Positions 16,582 to 24,327 of a stretch of DNA of 64,000 nucleotides are shown here, piece after piece. Where the stretch lies: contig CP058896.1 in assembly GCA_013415865.1 (NCBI GenBank), forward strand, positions 1,345,957-1,409,956, written 5' to 3'. The DNA is from Methanomassiliicoccales archaeon (lineage in GTDB: Archaea; Thermoplasmatota; Thermoplasmata; Methanomassiliicoccales; UBA472). Position 1 is the first letter of the stretch. Each line of letters begins with the position of its first letter. The notes under the pieces were generated by a model. The model saw only the letters and a list, made by a program, of their open reading frames with translations, was not told where the DNA came from and ran no database searches. A program made the translations under genes and the position numbers.

Positions 16582-17739
16582 ATGTTTATAGAAATGCACA
16601 TTGTACAGAATTTTGGGCCAAGCTGTCTGAACAGAGATGATACCAACTCCCCTAAAGATTGTGAGTTTGGTGGATATCGTAGGGCTCGTATATCAAGTCA
16701 ATGTTTTAAGAGAGCAATTCGTATGAATGATGTATTTAAGAACACCTTGAAAAACAATCTTGCAGTCAGAACTAAATTGTTACCAAAAAAATTGACGGAG
16801 AAGTTAATTGAAAATGGAAGAGACCCAAGTTCCGCTTCAAAATTGGCGCAAGAAATAGTCAAAAACATATTTGGTGAACTTGATAAGGGAAAGAGTAAAA
16901 CACTTCTGTTTATAAGTAATGAAGAGATAGATTTATTATTAAATATGATAAATGAAAATTGGGACGAACTCGTAAAATTGATGAATGAAAATTCATTAAA
17001 AGAAAATAAGAATGAGAAGAATAATGAAAAAAATTCTTTTGATAAGAAATGCTCCGATCTGATTAAAAAAAGTGAAATCGTCAAAGTATCTCCTGATATT
17101 GCGTTGTTTGGTAGAATGGTCGCAGAAGGAGCGTCTTGGAATGTTGATGCCGCCTGCCAGATTGCTCATGCCATATCTACAAACATCATGAATATGGAAA
17201 TGGATTTCTATGCAGCGGTGGACGATTTACAATCAAAAGAAGATAATGGCGCAGGCATGATGGGAACAATCGATTTCACCAGCGCCTGTTATTATCGTTA
17301 CAGTGCCATCAACATCCCTCAACTAAAAGAGAATTTAAGAGGAGATATTGAACTTTGTAAAGCAACATTGGAGGCCTTTATTAAAGCATCTGTGATAGCT
17401 GTCCCATCTGGGAAACAAACATCCATGGCCGCTCATGACCCACCCAGTCTCGTTTTGATAATTGTTAGAGAGGAAGGGCAACCCACGTCCCTAACAAACG
17501 CATTTGTGAACCCTGTCCATCCAAGTGAAGAAAAATCATTGATCGATCTCAGTATTGATCAATTAGATAAATATGCTGGAAATATTTATGATGTTTATGG
17601 CAAAGATGGGATTAGATTTATTGGTGCATTGGCACTGGGAGACCCCCTACTATACAATCTAATAAGGCACGGAGCAATTAAAGAACCAAATATTGACAGT
17701 TTGTTGAGAAAAGTGGTTGGGGCAATCAAATGGGCGTAA
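16582..17739 (+). CDS. casC: Cascade backbone subunit Cas7e (Cse4/CasC)
   Basis: A 385-residue RAMP protein, six copies of which coat the crRNA. The N-terminus carries FGPSCLNRDDTNSPKDCEFGGYRRARISSQCFKRA with the conserved lysines and arginines, and the C-terminal half has the catalytic-fold motif SPDIALFGRMVAE and VAVPSGKQTSMAAHDPP. Residues about 135-156 form an Asn/Lys/Glu-rich low-complexity insertion, likely a surface loop and probably a result of the A+T-rich base composition. It overlaps cas5e by 10 nt. Confidence 0.93.
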   Translation: MFIEMHIVQNFGPSCLNRDDTNSPKDCEFGGYRRARISSQCFKRAIRMNDVFKNTLKNNLAVRTKLLPKKLTEKLIENGRDPSSASKLAQEIVKNIFGELDKGKSKTLLFISNEEIDLLLNMINENWDELVKLMNENSLKENKNEKNNEKNSFDKKCSDLIKKSEIVKVSPDIALFGRMVAEGASWNVDAACQIAHAISTNIMNMEMDFYAAVDDLQSKEDNGAGMMGTIDFTSACYYRYSAINIPQLKENLRGDIELCKATLEAFIKASVIAVPSGKQTSMAAHDPPSLVLIIVREEGQPTSLTNAFVNPVHPSEEKSLIDLSIDQLDKYAGNIYDVYGKDGIRFIGALALGDPLLYNLIRHGAIKEPNIDSLLRKVVGAIKWA

Positions 17740-18380
17740 TTATCTTAAGGCTTGAAGGTCCGATGCAATCTTGGGGGACCTATAGCCACTTTACCGAGAG
17801 AGATACTGGCATCGAACCTTCAAAAAGCGGGGTCATTGGCATATTATGTGCTGCCCTTGGACGTCCTAGAAATGCCAATCTTGAAGATTTATGTTCTTTA
17901 CGAATGACTGTATTGACGGTTAGGGAAGGGAAGATTGCCAGGGATTTTCATACAACATTAAATGTACCTAAGGCAAATAATCCAAATAGAAAAGATACTG
18001 TCATTTCCAATCGTTATTATCTAGCCGATGCCTGTTTCTTAGTTTTCTTAGAAGGGGATGATGCCTTAGTAAATGAATTGCTTAGAGCGTTAAAGAATCC
18101 CAAATGGGGGATTTATTTGGGAAGAAAATCATTCATACCAAGTGCCCCCGTTCTTTTTGAAGATAAAATTTGGTCAGGCGGAGTTGAACCCGTCGTAGAA
18201 TTCGCGTTAGAGAAATTAAATTTAAAAGATAAAAAAAAGGTAAGAATAATAATTGAATCATCATCTGGAGATGGAGAGCCGCGTTGGGATGTCCCGCTAT
18301 CTTTTGCTAAACGCCAATTTAAAGTCAGATATGTGCGTAATGAATGGAGATATCTCTGTGAAGGCAAGGTGAATAAATGA
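17730..18380 (+). CDS. casD: Cascade subunit Cas5e (CasD)
   Basis: A 216-residue RAMP protein capping the 5' handle of the crRNA. The start LRLEGPMQSWGTYSHFTERDTGIEPSKSGVIGILCAALG is the Cas5e signature. A second conserved stretch is YLADACFLVFLEG and YLGRKSFIPSAPV. It overlaps cas7e upstream and cas6e downstream by 4 nt (ATGA), showing translational coupling throughout the Cascade genes. Confidence 0.93.
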   Translation: MGVIILRLEGPMQSWGTYSHFTERDTGIEPSKSGVIGILCAALGRPRNANLEDLCSLRMTVLTVREGKIARDFHTTLNVPKANNPNRKDTVISNRYYLADACFLVFLEGDDALVNELLRALKNPKWGIYLGRKSFIPSAPVLFEDKIWSGGVEPVVEFALEKLNLKDKKKVRIIIESSSGDGEPRWDVPLSFAKRQFKVRYVRNEWRYLCEGKVNK

Positions 18381-19006
18381 AGTTATTTTTCTCTCAGCTT
18401 TGTTTAAATCCTCGCTGTATGCAGGTGCTTAAGGAAATGGATAATCGATATGAATTACATCGGACCCTAATGAAAGCATTCCCCGAGGCAGAAAAAGGCG
18501 GGCCGGGCAGAGTACTCTTCAGGGTGGAAGGCACTGGAAAATTTGGTGAATGTTCAATTTTGATTCAATCTGAAAAGTGCCCGAACTGGAACAAGATTAC
18601 AGTTCCAGATGATTATTTTTCAATCCCACCTAGGTTTAAAGAAGTAGAATTGTACTTCAACAAGGGAGAGAAATATCGTTATAGAATTTTAGCAAATCCA
18701 ACCATAAAAAGAAATGGAACTCGTCTCGGAATCATTGACGATTCTGAGCAGAGCAATTGGTTAAAACGCAAAGCTGAAAATGGCGGTTTTGAGGTAATTA
18801 GTGAATTGCATACACCCATGGGCTTTATACGAGGCCAAAAAGGGGAAAAACCGATTACTTTAAGCTTCTACGGTGTTCAATTTGATGGTATATTGAGGGT
18901 CCGAGAACCCCAAACATTTATGGCAACTTTAAAATCTGGTGTGGGAACTGCGAAAGGGTTAGGGTTTGGTTTATTGTCTTTAGCCAGGGTGAATGGTAAA
19001 GTATGA
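18377..19006 (+). CDS. casE: crRNA-processing endoribonuclease Cas6e (CasE/Cse3)
   Basis: A 209-residue protein that cleaves the repeat RNA at the base of its hairpin, leaving an 8-nt 5' handle. The catalytic His is visible in DNRYELHRTLMKAFP (His28; His26 in well-studied homologues), followed by GGPGRVLFRVE and the C-terminal glycine-rich loop GVGTAKGLGFGLLSLARV. The predicted cut in the repeat would give a handle GUGAACCN. It overlaps cas1 by 4 nt. Confidence 0.93.
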   Translation: MKLFFSQLCLNPRCMQVLKEMDNRYELHRTLMKAFPEAEKGGPGRVLFRVEGTGKFGECSILIQSEKCPNWNKITVPDDYFSIPPRFKEVELYFNKGEKYRYRILANPTIKRNGTRLGIIDDSEQSNWLKRKAENGGFEVISELHTPMGFIRGQKGEKPITLSFYGVQFDGILRVREPQTFMATLKSGVGTAKGLGFGLLSLARVNGKV

Positions 19007-19926
19007 GGATTCGAGATCTGCACGAGTTGCCCAAATTTCGTGATGGTCTTAGTTATTTATATCTGGAACATTGCCGTATAGACCAATCAGAGAATGCCAT
19101 AGCTTGCAGAGATTTGGAAGGTTTGGTTAAGATTCCCTGCGCATCATTAAGCCTAATAATGCTTGGGCCAGGAACAAGCATAACCCATGAGGCGATTAAG
19201 ACAATTGCAGATAATGGTTGTTTGGTCATTTGGTGTGGGGAAGAGGGGGTTCGATTCTATGCTCATGGTTCAGGAGAGACACGCTCCTCAAGAAGGTTAC
19301 TATTCCAAGCGGAGATGTGTATCGATCCAATAAAAAGGCTTGAGGTCGTCAAACGCATGTATCAGATAAGATTCAAAGGGGAGGAAATCGATGGTCTGAC
19401 AGTGGATGAATTAAGGGGAAAAGAGGGCATCAGGGTAAGAGGTGCATATTATAGAGCAAGTAAAAAATATGGTGTTGAATGGTATGGTAGAAATTATGAA
19501 AGGAAGAACTGGAGCAATGCAGATCCAGTAAATAGGGCTCTTTCAGCAGCTAATTCATGCCTGTACGGTCTATGTCATGCAGCTATAGTTTCCTTGGGAT
19601 ACTCACCGGGATTAGGATTCATCCACACAGGGAAACAATTATCGTTTGTATATGATGTGGCAGATTTATACAAGACTGATTTGTGCATCCCAATTGCATT
19701 TGAAAAAGCTGTAAATCCAGGTCCAACCTTGGAGAGGGATGTAAGAATACGTATGAGAGATTTAATTCGTGAGAATCATTTATTATCCAGAATAGTAGAT
19801 GATATTGAAACCATTCTTGATATCGGAGACGATGAAGAATTATCAGAAAACGATTATGATTCAGATGCAGCTCTCCCTGGGCCTCTATGGAATTATGAAT
19901 CAGTAAAGACGGGCAAACCATGTTGA
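19003..19926 (+). CDS. cas1: CRISPR integrase Cas1 (type I-E)
   Basis: A 307-residue integrase that inserts new spacers with Cas2. The metal-binding triad is present at Glu141 (GKEGIRVRG), His208 (FIHTGKQ) and Asp221 (VADLYKTD), the same numbering as in the E. coli I-E enzyme. The C-terminal tail is rich in acidic residues (DIGDDEELSENDYDSDAA). The gene overlaps cas2 by 7 nt, which would keep the two subunits balanced. Nothing suggests loss of function, so adaptation should be active. Confidence 0.95.
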   Translation: MRIRDLHELPKFRDGLSYLYLEHCRIDQSENAIACRDLEGLVKIPCASLSLIMLGPGTSITHEAIKTIADNGCLVIWCGEEGVRFYAHGSGETRSSRRLLFQAEMCIDPIKRLEVVKRMYQIRFKGEEIDGLTVDELRGKEGIRVRGAYYRASKKYGVEWYGRNYERKNWSNADPVNRALSAANSCLYGLCHAAIVSLGYSPGLGFIHTGKQLSFVYDVADLYKTDLCIPIAFEKAVNPGPTLERDVRIRMRDLIRENHLLSRIVDDIETILDIGDDEELSENDYDSDAALPGPLWNYESVKTGKPC

Positions 19927-20198
19927 TAATGATTTTAGAATCTGTACCTCAGTCTTTGAGAGGAGAATTATCTAGATGGATGATTGAGCCACGTACAGGG
20001 GTTTTTATTGGTAAAGTATCTGGAGAGGTCAGAGACAAACTATGGGACAAATGTTTGGAATCAAAAAAATTTGGGAGCGTCATTCAGATATGGAATTCTA
20101 ATAACGAACAGGGATTCTCAGCGAGAGCTTATGGTTTAAAATCAAAAAAATTTGTCGATTTGGATGGATTAATATTAGTTAAAGACATCGAATCATAA
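19920..20198 (+). CDS. cas2: CRISPR adaptation protein Cas2 (type I-E)
   Basis: A 92-residue ferredoxin-fold protein of the CasE-type Cas2 (Cas2e) clade: MILESVPQSLRGELSRWMIEP with TGVFIGKVSGEVRDKLWDKC, and the C-terminal strand-swapping tail that binds Cas1. It starts inside the end of cas1. The stop codon lies only 31 nt before the first CRISPR repeat, so the array leader must include the 3' end of this gene. Confidence 0.93.
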   Translation: MLIMILESVPQSLRGELSRWMIEPRTGVFIGKVSGEVRDKLWDKCLESKKFGSVIQIWNSNNEQGFSARAYGLKSKKFVDLDGLILVKDIES

Positions 20199-20229
20199 AT
20201 ATTCTAATTTACATAATGTTTATAAATGA
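20195..20229 (+). promoter_or_regulatory. Very short CRISPR leader with TATA-like box over the cas2 stop
   Basis: Only 31 nt separate the cas2 stop from repeat 1. A TATA-like ATAAATAT at 20195-20202 overlaps the cas2 stop codon and would place the start of transcription about 25 nt on, just before repeat 1. A second box, TTATAAAT, lies right next to the repeat and would start transcription inside it. No integration-host-factor site is expected in an archaeon, and none is evident. Confidence 0.5.
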
Positions 20230-22647
20230 GTATTCCCCACATGCGTGGGGGTGAACCGACCGGCCATTCCTATAAATACGTAGGATACGGGTATTCCCCA
20301 CATGCGTGGGGGTGAACCGGAGATGGTGTGGGACCAGATACATAAGATCAACGTATTCCCCACATGCGTGGGGGTGAACCGGATAGATGAGATCGACGCT
20401 GAAGCAAAACGCAGTATTCCCCACATGCGTGGGGGTGAACCGATAGGTGTTATAATTGTCTAGGTCGCCGAGATGTATTCCCCACATGCGTGGGGGTGAA
20501 CCGGTTCGAGATTGTACGATTGGTTTGACGACATAGTATTCCCCACATGCGTGGGGGTGAACCGATGACAGTCAAGTGACACAGCTCAGTTGTCACGTAT
20601 TCCCCACATGCGTGGGGGTGAACCGTAACAGTCAGCACACATAACACTAGTCAATATCGTATTCCCCACATGCGTGGGGGTGAACCGGCACAATTATGGA
20701 GAGCGTCCCATCCAGACTAGTATTCCCCACATGCGTGGGGGTGAACCGCATTGTCCGATGTTAGAAAAAGATATCCAACAGTATTCCCCACATGCGTGGG
20801 GGTGAACCGAGGACCGCATTGCTTCAACGATACGGCATAATGTATTCCCCACATGCGTGGGGGTGAACCGTGGTCATCTCCTGAGAAGGCGTGGAATATG
20901 TCGTATTCCCCACATGCGTGGGGGTGAACCCGAAGTAGTCCTTCAGACACTGGATAGGATTAACGTATTCCCCACATGCGTGGGGGTGAACCGCGGACCA
21001 TTCACATCCCCCTTGCTCAGACAGTCGTATTCCCCACATGCGTGGGGGTGAACCGGTCTACACGACACCTTGGGCGACAAATGGATTTGTATTCCCCACA
21101 TGCGTGGGGGTGAACCGAGGATCGGTCATCATCCAGCATATCATCATCCGTATTCCCCACATGCGTGGGGGTGAACCCGCATCGATAACCGTCAATTATA
21201 CCTGGGAGTTGTATTCCCCACATGCGTGGGGGTGAACCGACCCGCAAGGCGGTGAAGCGATGAGCGAGGAGGTATTCCCCACATGCGTGGGGGTGAACCG
21301 GATGCATATGAGGATAAAACTCATTCGACATTGTATTCCCCACATGCGTGGGGGTGAACCAAGTCCTAGTGGTATCTGGGTATGGAACGGAAAGTATTCC
21401 CCACATGCGTGGGGGTGAACCGAATTGTTCGGATGTCAAGCTGGGCATCAAGCCGTATTCCCCACATGCGTGGGGGTGAACCGATATCTATCATACTTAT
21501 ATCATCTACATTACCGTATTCCCCACATGCGTGGGGGTGAACCGTGGATGGAACGAGCCACCGAGCAAGGCATCAAGTATTCCCCACATGCGTGGGGGTG
21601 AACCGAGTTTATACGCTCCACTTTGAGCTTTCATAAAAGTATTCCCCACATGCGTGGGGGTGAACCGAGGAATGATAGGGGACTCCATCCGAGAAGGGAG
21701 TATTCCCCACATGCGTGGGGGTGAACCATGAAGTTCGGAGGCGCCACCAGCGAGGACTTCCGTATTCCCCACATGCGTGGGGGTGAACCGGGTACTTTCC
21801 ATCTCAAAGACGTCCGACTCCAGTATTCCCCACATGCGTGGGGGTGAACCGGAAAATCTCGTCCTTTGTATAGTATTTGACCATGTATTCCCCACATGCG
21901 TGGGGGTGAACCGTGTATATCATCGAGTCCGAGCGTTGGAACGCGTGTATTCCCCACATGCGTGGGGGTGAACCGGAGCTGCGGCGGGACCTGCATGGCT
22001 CCAACGTGTATTCCCCACATGCGTGGGGGTGAACCGAAATGAACGTATGGATATCGATTACCACGGTAGTATTCCCCACATGCGTGGGGGTGAACCGACA
22101 GAACTCCAAATCGAAGGAACCGGCCCACGGTATTCCCCACATGCGTGGGGGTGAACCGAATATCAGCTGCCTGAACAGCGAGGAGTAGAAGTATTCCCCA
22201 CATGCGTGGGGGTGAACCGGCAATAGAACGGGAGCTCGAGCTGCATAAGAAGTATTCCCCACATGCGTGGGGGTGAACCGAAATCGACCCCCCCTTTTTG
22301 GCGCGGCGCTGCGTATTCCCCACATGCGTGGGGGTGAACCGGTGCAGCCACTCGTTGTCCGGCCTGACCAAGGCGTATTCCCCACATGCGTGGGGGTGAA
22401 CCGAACCATTATCCCTCGGGGAGCGAGGCGCAGTTGTATTCCCCACATGCGTGGGGGTGAACCGATGCCGAGAGAATGTTCGGGACTTTCATGATAGTAT
22501 TCCCCACATGCGTGGGGGTGAACCGAGTAGTATCAATGGTATCGATATGAGGAATATGTATTCCCCACATGCGTGGGGGTGAACCGCCAGCCTGTCCTCG
22601 TACACCTTGAGGAACAATGTATTCCCCACATGCGTGGGGGTGAACCA
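20230..22647 (+). CRISPR. Type I-E CRISPR array, 40 repeats and 39 spacers
   Basis: Forty near-identical repeats start at 20230 and recur every 61 bp (29 intervals) or 62 bp (10 intervals), the last at 22619. Each begins GTATTCCCC and ends GTGAACC; the core CCCCAC-ATGC-GTGGGG is a 6-bp stem with a 4-nt loop, matching Cas6e processing. The first 28 bases show no change in any copy. Position 29 is G in 35 copies, A in three (21333, 21700, 22619) and C in two (20903, 21150), so the true repeat is 28 nt and spacers are 33 or 34 nt. Orientation (leader at cas2, crRNA on the plus strand) follows from the repeat and from the cas genes. I noticed no repeated spacers by eye. Confidence 0.98.
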
Positions 22648-22743
22648 CTTAAAGGTGGGGGGTGTAAGATGATATTTAATGTGCGAATAGGATAGTGACC
22701 TGCCGCTGAAAATTTACGACACCAAATTAATCGATGTTCAAGT

Positions 22744-22815
22744 GGGTCTGTCCGGATTTGAACCGGAGTCACCAGCACCCCAAGCTGGAAGGATACCAAG
22801 CTACCCCACAGACCC
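22744..22815 (-). tRNA. tRNA-Pro (anticodon GGG)
   Basis: A 72-nt cloverleaf on the minus strand: acceptor GGGTCTG/CAGACCC, anticodon stem CCAGC/GCTGG enclosing the loop TTGGGGT with anticodon GGG, T arm TCCGG-TTCAAAT-CCGGA. CCA is not encoded. Its 3' end points at the CRISPR array, 96 bp away, and its 5' side faces the rpo10 gene. Genomic islands often insert at tRNA 3' ends, which may be why the low-GC cas module lies here. Confidence 0.95.
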
Positions 22816-22842
22816 TTGAAAAAATCGGGGTTGATAAAGCGT

Positions 22843-23034
22843 TTAGCCCAGAGGGATAAGCTCCTCGAGCAGGTCCGAGTGCGAGATGATCATGCGCCTG
22901 CAGCAATAGCGCTTCAGGCCCAGGTCGTCCAGCACTTCCTTCGGGTCCTCCCCCATCTGCACCCTCTTGACGAAGGTCTGGTATGAGCTTCCGATGACCT
23001 TGCCGCACGTGAAACATCTCACCGGTATTATCAT
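22843..23034 (-). CDS. rpo10: DNA-directed RNA polymerase subunit Rpo10 (RpoN)
   Basis: A 63-residue zinc-binding polymerase subunit, homologous to eukaryotic RPB10. It starts [15 protein letters not shown] with the CxxC knuckle and has the adjacent Cys pair in [12 protein letters not shown], the atypical CX2C-CC zinc site of this family. It lies 6 nt after rps9, the conserved archaeal order eL18-uL13-uS9-Rpo10. In many archaea rpoK, eno and rps2 come next; here a tRNA-Pro and the CRISPR island follow instead. Confidence 0.95.
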   Translation of the reverse strand: MIIPVRCFTCGKVIGSSYQTFVKRVQMGEDPKEVLDDLGLKRYCCRRMIISHSDLLEELIPLG

Positions 23035-23040
23035 GCCTGC

Positions 23041-23442
23041 TCACCTGTAGGACTTCTGCCTCTTCTTTCTGGCACCACGGCCCAGTGGCTTCTTCGGCAG
23101 CTTTCTCCTGATATCGGAGATGAGCATGGACCTGTCGAACTGCTTGACCGCCTTCTCCAGCTCCTCATCGCCGTAGTACTCCACTATCGCCTTTGCGATC
23201 GCGGTCCTTGAGGCCTCTGCCTGGCCCATCACGCCGCCACCGGAAACGTTGACGTCGATGTCCAACTTCGCCGCCTTCTCGCCCAGAAGGACCATAGGCT
23301 CCATTATCTTAAGCCGGGCGAGCTCAGGCTGCCATGCCTCGATCGGGACCGAGTTGATGCGCAGCTTGCCTGTGCCCTCGACGCACACGGCGCGAGCAAC
23401 GGCCGTCTTCCTCTTTCCGCTCGTGTTGATGACCTTTGCCAT
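23041..23442 (-). CDS. rps9: 30S ribosomal protein uS9
   Basis: A 133-residue protein. It has the family start TSGKRKTAVARAV, the glycine-rich VSGGGVMGQAEA and the C-terminal basic tail RRKLPKKPLGRGARKKRQKSYR, whose last arginine contacts the P-site tRNA. It sits in the eL18-uL13-uS9-rpo10 operon, 4 nt after uL13, so translation is probably coupled. Confidence 0.96.
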   Translation of the reverse strand: MAKVINTSGKRKTAVARAVCVEGTGKLRINSVPIEAWQPELARLKIMEPMVLLGEKAAKLDIDVNVSGGGVMGQAEASRTAIAKAIVEYYGDEELEKAVKQFDRSMLISDIRRKLPKKPLGRGARKKRQKSYR

Positions 23443-23446
23443 GTTC

Positions 23447-23872
23447 TCACCTCACCTTGGAGCCCAGGAACTCCGCTACCTCGCCGACGAAGATGTATTT
23501 CTCTGTGTTGATCTTGGTAGCGCTCGGGACCTTCTCGAACTTCATATCCGCGAACTCGGGCGGTACACCGACATAGATCTTGAGCCTCTTATAGGCGGCC
23601 CTTCCATTCGGGCGGTCATAGGGGAGCATCCCTCTGACCATGCGCTTCAGGATGAGGTCAGCACGCCTCGGGTAGAAGGGACCGGAGTGGTCATAACCCC
23701 TGTCCCGCTTCTGCTTATACTTCTCAAAGATCTTATCACGGTCCCCCGTGATGATGGCCTTCTCGGCGTTCACTATGACGACCGACTCACCCTTTACAAG
23801 CTGATGCGCCACGGTGGTCGCAAGCCTTCCTGCCACATGTCTCTCTGCGTCTATATAGATCATCCAGGTCAC
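23447..23872 (-). CDS. rpl13: 50S ribosomal protein uL13
   Basis: A 141-residue large-subunit protein with the archaeal signature MIYIDAERHVAGRLATTVA, VNAEKAIITGD, and the core RRADLILKRMVRGMLPYDRPNGRAA. The ATG at 23872 overlaps the eL18 stop (ATGA); a second ATG three codons on (23863) fits homologues equally well. It is the middle gene of the ribosomal operon. Confidence 0.96.
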   Translation of the reverse strand: MTWMIYIDAERHVAGRLATTVAHQLVKGESVVIVNAEKAIITGDRDKIFEKYKQKRDRGYDHSGPFYPRRADLILKRMVRGMLPYDRPNGRAAYKRLKIYVGVPPEFADMKFEKVPSATKINTEKYIFVGEVAEFLGSKVR

Positions 23873-24228
23873 CTCAGCATCTTGACGCCTGCGCCGTTCG
23901 GCCTCATCTTCACAAGGTCCATCAGGCTGATGCCCTTGCCGCCGGCGGCCGCGATCTTCTTCCTCGCGGACTCAGAGAAATCATATGCAGCCACAGTCAC
24001 CTTCTTGTTGATGCTGCCAGCCCCCAACACCTTTCCGGCCACGACGATGACATCGCCGTCGGTGGTGTATCGCTCCAACTTGCTCAGGTTGACCTCTGCC
24101 CAATTCGCCTTGGGCTTCTCGAGTCTCAGAGCAATGTCTCGCCAGATCTCCGCCCCGTTCTCCCTCGAGGACCTCTTCAGATCATCGATAAGGGCAACCA
24201 GGTTCGGATCAGTCTTCTTTGGTGTCAT
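23869..24228 (-). CDS. rpl18e: 50S ribosomal protein eL18
   Basis: About 119 aa, with the eL18 signatures KTDPNLVALIDDLKRSSRENGAEIWRDIA and VVVAGKVLGAGSINKKVTVAAYDFSESARKKI. The frame extends to a GTG at 24261, but the ATG at 24228 is preferred: homologues start MxxKTDPxL, and a TATA-like TATTTTAAC near 24275-24285 would start transcription at about 24255. It is the first gene of the operon, 100 bp from the helicase gene. Confidence 0.94.
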   Translation of the reverse strand: MTPKKTDPNLVALIDDLKRSSRENGAEIWRDIALRLEKPKANWAEVNLSKLERYTTDGDVIVVAGKVLGAGSINKKVTVAAYDFSESARKKIAAAGGKGISLMDLVKMRPNGAGVKMLR

Positions 24229-24327
24229 TTGTCTGACTCTCCCGACATTGGTAAGCGGCACTAATAGAGAGGGGGTTAAAATACCTTTCCTAGTCAGCAG
24301 CTTGTCAGGGGACGTAGAGCCAGCGCG

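Noticed and set aside
20209-22648. Many open frames across the CRISPR array on both strands, some over 200 codons, with repeated HPHACGEY, SPPRMWGI and FTPTHVGN segments.
   Set aside because: They are translations of the 61-bp repeat units, whose repeats lack stops in most frames; they are not proteins.
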